Origin: Monodelphis domestica
Taxonomy: Eukaryota > Chordata > Mammalia > Didelphimorphia > Didelphidae
DNA: 64,000 nucleotides
Direction of reading: 5' to 3'
Assembly: GCF_027887165.1 (NCBI RefSeq)
Contig: NC_077230.1
Location: 339,150,322 to 339,214,321 of the forward strand
In this document: positions 36,813-48,900 of the stretch, one piece after another
Position numbering within the stretch: the stretch's first letter is position 1
How the letters are laid out: every line of letters begins with the position of its first letter
Notes under the pieces: generated by a model
What the model saw: the letters and a program-made list of their open reading frames with translations, nothing else
Database searches by the model: none
Told to the model about the DNA's origin: nothing
Translations under genes and position numbers: made by a program

Positions 36813-36986
36813 CTAGAAGACAAGTCTGTGGAAGGAGCTGCCACTGCCTCCAGCTGCAGGGTCACAGCCCCCCGGGGAGCCTTCATCATCCTCATCCTTG
36901 TCTTCGTCAAAGTCCCTCCCCCAAGGGGGAGATTTGGGGAGCGTGGAGATGTAGGCTGATCTGCTCCTGGCCTCCTTTTCTTGCTC
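36813..36986 (-). CDS. USP35: USP35 terminal coding exon
   Basis: Acceptor CTCCAG on the - strand. 58 codons reading [20 protein letters not shown] then [20 protein letters not shown] and ending SSFHRLVF with TAG at 36815-36813. It matches the acidic C-terminal tail of human USP35, including the FHRLVF end. Confidence 0.95.
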   Translation of the reverse strand, partial: EQEKEARSRSAYISTLPKSPPWGRDFDEDKDEDDEGSPGGCDPAAGGSGSSFHRLVF

Positions 36987-39900
36987 CTGGAGACAGAGAG
37001 GGGCGAGAGAAAAACAGAAGCTCAGGATCAGGACTGGATGTCAAGGATGACCCCACAAGAAAAAGAAGTCGCCTAATTGTGACAATTGTGATTGTCAAGG
37101 AATTAGAATCATAACTAGAAGCTCTGGTGATGGGGCATAAGGCCTAAAAAGTGTCCTTGGGCGCGCAATCCAAAAATTAATGTATTTTTTTTGAAAATAA
37201 CAAAGGAAATCATTAAGATGAAACCAGTTGGATGGAAAGGAGAATTAATAACTCCAGTGGCATTTCTACTGCTGGAGTGCATGTGTTTGATTTATGTATC
37301 CCTTAGATATCAGTGCCCTGGGACAAAGCTTTGGTCACCCCACCTTAGTTTTAGCTCTTCATAGAACTAGAGAACATTAATGCAGGGTGAGGTCTTAAAG
37401 ATTATCTAGTTCAACCCCCACATTTTAAAACTTTTTAGAAGACCCAGTGAGGGGAAGTGATTGCTACTCGTGGTTGCACAGCTAGTTAATCCCAAGGCTA
37501 GGAACTGGCTCCAAGGAAAATAATTGTGGGATTTCGGGCAATCAGAGAATGGGAGGCACACAGTTACAGAAAGGGCATTTCATTAGAAACAAACAAACCT
37601 TTATCACGGAATCAATACCAAATATCAGTTCCAAGGTGGAAAAGGGGGGAGGCTCGATGGATAGACTCAGGTCTGGAGGCCCCGTTGCCTAGCCCTTTTC
37701 TGATTTTCTGCCTTGGAACTGATACACAGATTGATTATAAGACAAAAGGTAAGGGTTTGTTGTTACTTTTTGTTTTTTAAGAAGAATTGTAAGAGCAAAG
37801 CAACTGGGGTTAAGTGACTTGCCCAGGGTCATACAGCTGGGAAGTGTCTGAGGCCAGATTGAACCCAGGACCTCCCATCTCCAGGTTGGGCTCTCAATTC
37901 CCGGAGTCACCCAGTTAGCTAATGTTTCATCTTTTGAGATGGTCTCTAAAATACGAATGCCCTGATACCCCCCAGAACAGCTCTTAAGTTGTTGCAGAAA
38001 AAAAAACAAAACTCAAAATCAAAATAATAGAATTCATTCTAATTCCAGGTTGATCCAGCCCAGCTTTTCTGTCAGTCCTGACTTCTGTCCTTCCTGCCCG
38101 CAGGATTGGGGACACCATAGAGCAGCCTGGGGGCCAAGGAGAGTAGGCACTTCTGGTAACATCCTTAGCCACAAGATCCCAGCCCTATCCTCCATCTTCC
38201 AAGGGCCACCTCTTCCATGAAGCCCTCTTTGATGCCTTCCCTCTCCCCATGTCTTCACTCTCCTCCTTTTCTTTTGGTTTCTCCCATCCCCTTACCCTAA
38301 CCCTGAGTCCAGCTGTATCAGATTAAAAAAAAAACAACAACAAAACTTTTTTCTTCCATCTTAATATCAGTTCTAAGACAGAAGAGTGATAAGGACTAAG
38401 CAATTGCAGTTATGTGACTTGCCCAGGGTCACACAGCTAGGAAGTATCTGAGCTCAAATTTGAACCCAGTACCTCTTGATGCTCTCTCTCCACTCAGGTA
38501 CTTAGCTGCCCCCAGCAGTATCAGATTGAACATTTCTTGGACACAAGCCCTGTGTTGTCTATTTTTGCTGTGAGGTCATATAATGTGACCTCTTGTTTGG
38601 TCCAGAAAGTTCTTCCTAAAGATGTTTCCTGAGGAGGTGTGTCTGGTTCCAGTCAGTCCAAAGGTGTGATGGAAAGAGCCATGGATTTGGGGTCAAAAGA
38701 TCGGGGATCAAATCCTGCTTAATCTGACTACCTGCCTGACCCTGATCAAGCCTTAGCTTCACAGGCCTCAGTTTCTTCCACAGTAAAATAAGGGAATTGG
38801 ACTAGAAAAGGGACCTCTTTTGGGTCATAGACCCCACTCCCCACGGTAATTTGGTGAAGCCTCTGAACCGCATCTCAAAATGTTTTTAAAGGCAGAAAAT
38901 AAATTAGATGGAGTTATAAAAGAAATCAATTATTTTAAAACATAGTCATCAATTTAAAAAAAGCAAGCTCATGGACCCCAGATTAAGAACCCACCAGCTC
39001 CAAAGTTCCTCCGATCTGGACTTGGGGCCCCAGATCTCACTTATTTGAATTCCTGGATTCTAAACCTATCGTCGTTGCAATGGTTCTCCACTGTCTAAAG
39101 GAAAAAGTCACAGACTCTGGCCTTCAGGGTCTTCCCAATCTAGCTCCAAGCTCCCTTTGAACACCATGTGAACCCTCCATGCCCTGTTCACGTGAGGCTT
39201 TTTCCTGCCTCTCTCTTGGCTTTTGCTCATACTGTCTCCGACCCTTTCCCTTACCTAGAGCGGTGAATTTTTCCCAGACTAAACTCCATCTGTCGAATAG
39301 CCTCGTTTCCTTCGAGGCCCATTTCATAGAAAACGTTGTCTTACTAGACAGGTGTGGACCCGCCTGAACACAGAGGGATGCTCCCTGACCAGTTCTTGGT
39401 CTCCCTGCAAAGGGAGTGGTAGAGAGAGCCGAGTCCAGTCGCCTCTCTGTATCTGTGCCCCGTGGCAAGGCGCTGTGCTGGGAGAAATGTTCTCTGAGTT
39501 GGTTCGTTTAATAGGACACCAAAAAGGTCTTGTGACGGAAGACCACCAAAGAGCGAGGATGCTGAAATCCAGAGGGCTCCGAAGCCCAGAAGCCTCCTGG
39601 TTTGAGTGGGAGCAGTGCCATGACCTGCTTCTATGACACCTCCCTCCACGCCTCCTTTCCATCGTGGAAACAAGAAGGGAAATGAATTCAGTGATCTCTG
39701 GGGTCTTGTTTCTGCTTTCTAACTGCTCTATGGTCTCGTCTAATATGGGGTTCTATGGCCCCTTCCAGTTCTGACATCTTATGTCCAAATGTGCTAAGGC
39801 TGAACGCTACAATCCTACCAGGGTTAACATTTTATGTTCTCTGTTCTAACCCAGCGCTCTAAAATCTCTTCTGCCTTGAACATGGTGTGACTCTAACTAG

Positions 39901-42900
39901 CTCCTTCCCCTAAAGGCATTCAATTTTGGGATTAGGTTTTTAAACCTTTACCTTCTATCTTAGAACCAATGCTGTGTATTGGTTCCAAGGCAGAAGAGTG
40001 GTAAGGGCTAGGCAACAGGGGTTAAGTGACTTGCCCAGGGTCACACAGCTGGGAAGTGTCTGAGGCCAGATTTGAACCTAGGACCTCCCATCTCTAGGTC
40101 TGGCTCTCAAAGCCACTGAGCCACCCAGCTGCCCCCCCACCTATTATTCTTTATTGATGTGATGTTGGGAAAGTCATTCAACCTCCCTAAACCTCTGTTT
40201 CCTCACCTATAAAATAAGAGATCCAACTAAAGTATTTCTTTTTTTAAAAATTCTTACCATCTCTCTTAGAATTGATACTAAGTACCAGTTCTAAGGCAGA
40301 AGAATATAAGGGGTAGACAAGGGGTTAAGGAACATGTCTAGGGTCACACAGCTTGAAAGTAACTGAGGTCAAATTTGAACCCAGGACCTCCCATCTCTAG
40401 GCCTGGCTCTCTATCCATTGAGCCACCCAGTTGCCCCCTGGAATTTTTTTTAATGGATTCAAATACACCATTTAGGGGTACACAACTGATGCATAAATCG
40501 AGGCACAAGTGTTTTCTGTGCAAGCTTCACTTCAAATACAAGCAATATAAGGTCAGGATAGCAAGGCAGTAGGAATGTCCTGAAGGACATAAATATGATT
40601 AGGACAATAATAGTTATAAGCTACTCCCAACTGGTTTACACAGGGCTTATCACCACCCTGGGAGGGAAGCAGAATAAATAATATTATTCCCATCTTACAG
40701 ATAAGCACCCTAGAGCTCGGAGAGTAAAGAAAGAAGGTCCCCCCAATCAGTTTGACGGCCCCCCCAAAGAGTTTGGCAGGGCTTGCCGGGGAGCCTGCTC
40801 TGCTCACCTGCAGGTAAAGAATGTTGTCTTTAGATATGGCTTCAATCAAGTCTTTGTGCAGAGTTGGTTCACTGTGAGGTCTGGGTGACTTGGGTTCTGC
40901 TGCGAGCCCCTCTCTGGCTCTCTGCCTGTAGAACAGCACATAAGCTGTGTCTTTGGGAAAGAAGGAAGTGACATTGCTAACTGACTCGAAGGAGGAGAAG
41001 GAGACCCGGGTGTCATTGAACAAATACCACTGGCTCTCCGGGCCTGATAGCTTTTCAGCAGGCGAGAGTCCCGGGGACCCGGCTGGGTTGACTCTGGCTG
41101 TCGCTCCCTCGCGGGCATAGCAGTAGTAATGACCACTTTCTGAAGAGATGCCCGAGTGCACCACGACACTGCAAAGGTCATAGGCCGCACAGGCCTGGCC
41201 CTGGTCCTGCTGGGGGCAGCCACCCCCCACGGGAAGCCGAAGGAACAGGGGAATGGAGACGTTGTCCAGGATCTTCTTCCGACGCATGGTCCTTAGGTCG
41301 AAAGAGAAGCGCAGCAGGGTGAGGATGAGGTAGCGGGGTCCCTCACTCAGCTCCACCACCTTCTCTGCATCCTGCAACGAGGCACAGTGCTCACAGTGAT
41401 AGCGATTCTCTGCTGTCAACGTCTCTGGAGACAGAAAGTAATTGAGAAGATCTGGGACGGAACGAGAGCCCTCAGGGCCACACATCTGCTCCCCACAGGC
41501 AACCCCCTGGTTCCCACCAGTCCTTGGGCCTAAGCAACCTTCCTCTGTCTTCTTTTTCTTCTCTCTTTCTTTCTCCTCTTCCTCTTTTTTCTCTTCTTTC
41601 TTTTCATCCACCCTTCCCCCCTCCTTTTTCTCCGTCTTTTCCTTTACTTCCTTCTCTTTCTCCTTTTTCTCCATTTCCTTTTCTTTCTTCTTCTCCAGCT
41701 TCTCTTCCCCCTCTTGTTTCACTTCTTTCTCTTCTTTCTCTTCCTTCATCTCCTTTTTCTCCATCTCCTTCTTTTCTTCCTTTCTCTCCACCTTCTCTTC
41801 CTCCTTTTTTTCTACTTCTTTCTTTTTTTCCTCTTCTTCCTTCTTCATTTCCTTTTTCTCCATCTCTTTCTCTTCCTCCTTTTTCTCTACTTCCTTCTTT
41901 CTCTCAACCTTCTCTTCCTCCTTTTGTTTCACTTCCTTCTGTTTTTCCATTTCCTTTCCTTCCTTCTTCACCTCTTTTTTCTCCATCTCCTTTTCTTCTT
42001 TCTTTTTTTCCACCTTGTCTTCCTCCTTTTGTTTCACTTCCTTCTCTTCCTTCTTTACCTCCTTTTTCTTCATCTCTTTTTCTTCCTCCTCCTTTTTCAC
42101 TTCCTTCTTTTCTGCCTTCTTTCTCTCCACTTCCTTTTTATTCTCTACTTCCTTTTTCTCCAATTTTTCATACTTCTTTGGTGCCACTTTCTTTGTCTCT
42201 ACCTCCTTCTCTTCCTTCATTTTCATGACCCCCTTCTTTTTCTCTATCTCCTTCTCTCCCTCCTTTTTCTCTACCTTTTCATCCTTCTTTTGTGCCACTT
42301 TCTTTTTCTCTATCATTTTCTCTTTTTCCTTTTTCTTTATCTTCTCTTCCTCCTTCTTTTGCTCCATTTCCTTCTTTTTCTCCAATTCCTTCTCTTCTTT
42401 CTTCTTTTTCTTAATTTCATTTTTCTCCATCTCTTTCTCTTTCTCCTCCTCTTTCTCTACCTCCTTTGGTTCTTCCTTCTTTTTCTCTACCTTTTCTTCC
42501 TTCTTTTTCTCCAACTTTTCTTCTTCCTTCTTTAGCATTAATTCCTTTTTTCCCTCTATTTCCTTCTCTTCTCCCTTCTTTTGTTCTGCTTCCTTGTTTT
42601 TCTCTATCCCCTGTTCCCCCTCCTTTTTCTCCACCTTTTCCTCTTCCTCCTTTTTCTCCACTTTCTCTTTCACCTTTTTCTCAACCTTCTCTTCTTTCTT
42701 CTGTTTCTCTACCTCCTCCTCTTTTCCCCTCTTTTCTCCTATATCTTTTTCTTCCTTCTTTTTCTCTTTTTTCTCTTCTTTTTGTTCCTCCACTTCTTCT
42801 TTCATCTTCTTTTGATCTCTCTCTTCATTTTCCTTTTCCTCCCTCTTTTCTCCCTCTATCTTCTCTTCCTCTTCCTGCTCCTTGTCCTTCTCTTCTTTCT

Positions 42901-45900
42901 CTTTCTTTTCCATCTTCTGAACCTTCTCTCCCATTCTCTCCTCCTTCTCTTCATCTTTTTCCTTTTTCCCATCTTTTTCCTCCTCTTCCTTATCATCCTC
43001 TAGTCTGCAGTTGCCTCTGAGCACCCCTGGCTCCTGGAATCCAAGGATCTCAATATTTACCAGTGGGGGAAGAGCATCCCCAGCAATACAGTGCTTTCTC
43101 TGTCTCCGGGACCCCTCACTCCCCATGGCCTGGGTCTTGGCTGGTGATGGGGTGCCTTGTACCCTGATATCTTCCACTGGCAGCATAACAGAACCCAGGC
43201 GACGGCGGCGGCGGTCAGGGGGTGGAAAGGCCAGTGAGAGGTCCGTGAATGCTTCCTCCCTGGTGGAAACATTGAGACAACGGAGACAACGGATTCGGGT
43301 CACAATCTTCCCACCAAACATTTTCTCTACAGCTGTTGGGCTTAGGTTTGGATGCTCATCTGATGGAGATGGTGTGCTGGACTGTTTGAGCTTCTGGCAA
43401 ATCCTCTTCCCTGTTTTCTCCTCTTCATGCAATCTGCAGCAGGATTGGAGGGAGGAAGGAAAGGAGCAGAGAAGGAAGACAGATACCATCAGGACACTGT
43501 ATCTGTACACATATATACATACATTTATGTATAAGCATGTATATATGTACAATACTGTATATAGGTTCCAAGTTGATAAATGTAGGACCTACTTCACAGG
43601 GTTGTTGTGATGAGTAAATCAGATGATTTAAGTGAAGCCTTTGCCAACTTTAAAGCATTATTGGGATAAGTGATTAGCAGCATTATGGCATCTTTCCCTC
43701 ACTTGCCTTCTATTCAGGAAGGAGCCTATGTATGAGGCTAATTTCCTAGGCTTGGTTTCCCGTTTGGCCAACATTTGTTAACTGAGCCTTGGACTAACTA
43801 TTGGGAGAGCTATTGAGATAAATCTATTTGAAAGCGTTCTCTTGCCTATACACTGGGGCTTCTCTCTGGTTCTGAAAGAGTTCCCTATCTCAGGAGGCTG
43901 TTCTAGGAACTTGGAATTTTGAAATTCAGGTTGTTTCCCCTGAACTAAGACCCTCCGGCCGCAGTGGGGGCCAGTCGCCTCTTTCTGTAACCGCTGGTCA
44001 GAGAGGAGTGCTCACCCACTCTCACCTCAGTCTACATGGCTACCATTGCTCTTTTCCTCTAGATAACATAACCCTCACTCCTTTTCTTTTCAGCATAAAC
44101 TCCTTCCCCAGCTCAGAAAGAAGTTGTTGGGTTTTTTTCCTCAGAGAACTAGAGCACAATGGCAGCAGGCAACTCTTCTCACAAAGCTGGGATGGCACAC
44201 TCCCTCTGGCCCCCTTACCGATCCAACAAATACTTCAGGTATTCAGAGCAGTCCTGCTGGGCACCAGGACTGAACCAGGGCGTCCAAGAAGCAGACAGGA
44301 AGCTCTCCGGGGAGACAGCGGGCCGCTGGCAGAAGGGAAAATAAAAGAAAGAAGGTGTGTGAAGCTGCATTTTTCCAACTCCCCATAATCCAGGGGACAA
44401 TCTGTGCATTACCCAGGCCCTTTGCATCCCCTCTTTTCCTCTTAGCTATCTTTAGAAGAAAGTGTAGACTAGTGGAAAGAGCACTGAATTATTTAAAGTC
44501 AAAAGACTTAGTGTTTAAGTCCTGGCTTTGCCACTTGGACCCTGGCTGAACCAGTTTGCAGTCAGAGGACTTATGTACAAATCTAGCTTCTGCCACTTAA
44601 TTCATATTGGGATTCTGGATAAGTGAGTTGGCCTCCTGGACCTCTATTTCCTCCTCTATAAGATGAGAGGGTTGGCCAAGATATCAAAGAAACAAAAAAA
44701 GGATATTACTTACCCAAAACATAAAATATTTATAGCGGCTCCTTATGTAGCAGCAAAAAGCTCAAACTAAGTGGGAAACTTTGGAGTATGAATACAATGT
44801 AACATTATTGTGACATAGGAAAGGAAAAAATTGAGAATTTAAGAGGAAGCTGGGAAGACTTCCATGGGTGAAATGAGTATAAGTAGGAGAATAACATATA
44901 ATGATAACATCATAAAGAAAAACAACTTTTAAAGACCTAAGAAATCTGATTAATGCAACTATTATTCAGTCATTTGCAATTTTCCTGGCAGAGATAATGA
45001 AATGGTTTACCATTTCCTTCTCGAACGGCTCATTTTACAAGTGAGGAAACTGAGGCAAACAGGGTAACGTGACTTATCCAAGGTCACATAGCCAGGAAGT
45101 GTCTGACACCAGACTTGAACTCAAGAAGCTGAGTTTTTTTGACTCTAGACCTAGTGCTCTATCCACTGTACTACCTAGTTGCCAGATTAAAGCAATGATA
45201 AACCACAGGTGGTCAGAGAAAATGATGATGAAACATGATGCCCGCCTTCTACAAAATAGTTGATGGGTTTAAAATACAGAAGGATCTGTATGTTCTTGTA
45301 TTTGGCCAACGACTAAATTTGTTTTGCTTAAATATTCATATTTGTCATGGGAATTTTCATTCCCTCTCACCCCACACCCTTAGGAGTGAGTAGGAGAGAT
45401 ATAGTCACCTGGCTGTGTTCGAGGAAGGCAAAAAGCCACTGCAACTTGGTCATCAGGGGCTGGGAATTGTCCTCGGGCAGATGCAGGACGCAGTGTCGAA
45501 AGCTCAAAGCAAACCAGAGACATACAAGTTAAGAGATCTCCAAACCAGGTCCTACCAGGTAGGAAGGACCAGACGTATGCCCTGGAGAAGAGAAGACTCA
45601 GGGGAGACGTGACAAATGTCATCAGGAATGTCCAGAACTGTCACATGAACAGATTTCAACTCTTTCTGCTTGGCCCCAGGTGCAGAACTCAGAGCAATGA
45701 CCAAGTGGGAGCTGTACGGACGTAGATTTTGATTCTGGAGAACTTTCTAAGAAATAGAGCCGCGTGGTAGTAAGCTTTGGTCCCTGGAGGTGGTAGGACG
45801 TTGTAGAATGTTGGCATGGGAAAGGGCCCTCAGGCACCATTGCCCAGGCTAATGAGCTCATCTTACAGGAAAAAAACTAGAGGGGGGAGCAGTACTTAGA

Positions 45901-48900
45901 TGGGGGGACCCCTTTTGGGGATGTTGGAGGAGAAGGATTGAACACAATGTCTTATAAGGTCTCTTCCAGCTCTGGGATTCTCTGATTAAGAGGACAGGAT
46001 CTGGGAGGGAGCTGGAAGTGGACTTAAGAGATTGTATATCAAAACTCTTCATTTTGCAGAGAAGAAAGCTAAAGCTGCAGAGGGGAAGTGACTCAGCCAA
46101 GGCTGAAATTCAGCTCTTCAAACTCAAAAACACAATTGATGGGGGGGATTCTTTCCATTGCCTTCAAATGACAGAAATTCCGAAGGATCCAATTCCTTCA
46201 GATATTGAAAGAAAAGAACGCTTCAATTTAAGGCACCCAACTGGGCATAGTCAAAGGTAGGGTGCTTAAAAAAAAGAAGGAATCACCTCATTTAGGGTGC
46301 CCAGAGACCATGGATGCCTCAAAATGCTAAGTTGTTCAGAGGATACTATGTAAGGAGGTATAGTAAGTGCTAGACTGGGAGCTGGGACACCTGAGTCTTG
46401 GTAAGGCAACTTGGGTCAAGGAATTTTATTTTCTTTCTTTCTTTTTTTTTTGGTTAAACTCTTATTTCCCATCTTGGAATCAATTCTGTGTTTTGGTTCC
46501 AATGCAGAAGAGTGGTAAGGGCTAGGCAATGGGGGTTAAATGACTTGCTCAGGGTCACACAGCTGGGAAGTGTCTGAGGTGAGAATTGGACTCAGGACCT
46601 CACATCCTCAGGCCTGGCTCTCAATCCACTGAGGCACCTAGCTACCCCTGAAGGAATTTTCCCTTCCTGGATCTCAGTTTCTTCCTGCACAAAATAAAAG
46701 GATGGGAGTAGAAAATCATTAAGGTAGGGGTGCACTAGTAATTGTTTAACAACCAGCTCACAAAAACAACAACAACATGTATGCCCAACACAACTTAAGT
46801 TTAATCTGCATTATTAACATTTTCACCATTCCTTTTCTTAAGTCCAAATCAGCAACAAAACAACAAACCCAGCCTTGCTTTGCAGTGTTTGTTGATCTCT
46901 GAGGTATAAATGCTCACAATGAAAATTGAACAACAGGCTCTCAAGAGCTAATGTGAGTTGGCTCTAGCCTCAGGGACTTTTTAGTTTTGACATTCTATAA
47001 CTGGACAGCTCCCAAGAGGGGATGCCCAGCCCTACTGCTGAGATCTCTCTGTAGCCTTTCAGCCCCCAGCCATCTCAAGGAGTTCTAGTTTGAAGGAGGT
47101 ACGATATTTTCAAAAGCCTCCATTTAGAATTTTTAAAAATATGACCATATGTATACATAAATACATTTATATGCATATATCTACATCTGTGTGTATACAT
47201 GTCAAATATCAGCAGTGTGGGGACGGGGCAGTATGGTATAATGCCAGTCAGCCTTGGAGGTAGGAAGACCGAGGCCCAAGCCCTTTCTCTGTCCTAAGTG
47301 AAGATTAATTATTGATCCTGCATTTTACATTTTATTTCACTCTGTGATTGATTCTACTCTATAACCATCATCTGTGGCCTGTGTAACCCACCTAAGACCC
47401 TCCTTTGTCTCTGAGTAAAGAAGCTCAAGAGTTCAGTAGTCCTCTTTCCTAGTTATTTTTATTATTTTTTTAAACCCTTACCTTCTGTCTTAAAATCAAT
47501 ACTGTGTATTGGTTCTAAGGTAGAAGAGCAGTCACAGCTAGGCAGAGGCCAAAATTTATTCTCCCTATTGATTACTTTTAGTAAAAAACAAAACAAAAAA
47601 CTGAGCTAGAAAGATAACGATTCAAAACACTCCTAAAACACTTGAATTCTAAGGGAAAGCTAGCTTAGCACCACCTGCAAATCACTCTGCCAGGAAGCTT
47701 GTTCTCTCTCGTAACTTCAGCTCCTGAGAAAGTCCCCAATATCTGTGTGCTCTCCTCGAGATCTCATCTTTTCTGAGCCTCCTCTCTGCTGATTCAAGGT
47801 GGTCTTCTCCCATTCCCAAGAGCCAGTGTGTCCCCATTTCTGATCCACCGTTAACAACTTCGGGATGGGGCTGGATTCCATAAATCCACAAAAATTCCCC
47901 TAAGACAGGAAGAAGTGGCCCTCCTCCCATGTGTGTGTATCTGCCCACTTTCCTCAATGTAACCAAATGTCCTCACCCCCACAACATCACCAGCCCTACT
48001 GTATCATTTTTCAATTCAACGTTATCAACTAATTGTATCCTTTTTCTCACCTACTCTGTCCTGTTCTTTGTTCTATAATCATAAAAATGAGTTGTGTCTT
48101 TAATTCCTTGTCTTTTGGCTGGAAACTAAGGCAGCCATCCTAAGGCAACCCTTTATTAATAGGTTCGTGTCCTGCTAATCTTTGCTCAAAGAAAATGTGC
48201 CTCAGTCCACCTCGGTTGAATTTTACTTGAGAAAGGACCAACTTTAAGATTATGAATTGTAGGATAAATGATGATCATTATTGGTAGAGGGAGTTTCCTC
48301 ATTCAAAGCAATTTATTTCAAGGAACTCACAGGTCTGATTAAAAAAAAAATAGGCTTATGGAAGAGTAGAAAGAACACTGGTCTTAAAAGGGGAGGACGT
48401 GGCATGGGTCCCTGATCTGACTCCCACCAGTTCTATGGCCATGGATAGCTCATATAACCACGCTGGGCCTCTGTTTCTTCATCAGCAAAATGGGCACATA
48501 TTTATACTATCTATCTCATAGGGACAATGTAATGAATACGCTTTGGAAGTCTTAAAGGGCTGTTTTTGCCTTTCTTTGTATTTGTAATGCCTGGTACACA
48601 GAAGGTGCTCAATCAATGCTCTGTTGACTTTTTACTTGTGACAAAAATGGGAGTCATTATTTTTATCATTATTGTTCCTGATACTAGTACTCTTCTACTA
48701 AAGCTCTCCTCCAGGGGCTTGTGAAACAGTAAGTGTTTAATGGATGCTTACTCTTTTCCCATCCTCCCTTCCTGTGTCTTGTTACCCCATTAGAGTGCAA
48801 GGATTGTCTTTTTTTGTTGTTGTGCATATTTGCCTTTGTATTATTCCCAGGGCTTAGCACACTGCCATAATAAGCACTTCCTAAGCATATCTAAGCAGGA

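Larger units (their letters stand above)
36987..40807 (-). other. USP35: USP35 last intron
   Basis: About 3.8 kb with donor GTGAGC. It holds at least six SINE copies or fragments (37600-37765, 37780-37925, 38340-38513, 39935-40138, 40230-40438) and an L2-like phrase near 39125-39260. The rest shows no named feature. Confidence 0.8.

Noticed and set aside
41442-42815. 457-codon open frame on the + strand (Ser/Phe-rich)
   Set aside because: It is the antisense of the USP35 Glu/Lys tract; polypyrimidine DNA rarely contains stops. The sense frame matches USP35 on both sides.
43190-43220. GGCGGCGGCGG-type patch as a CpG-island promoter
   Set aside because: It encodes the Arg-rich [12 protein letters not shown] segment of USP35 and is only about 20 bases long.
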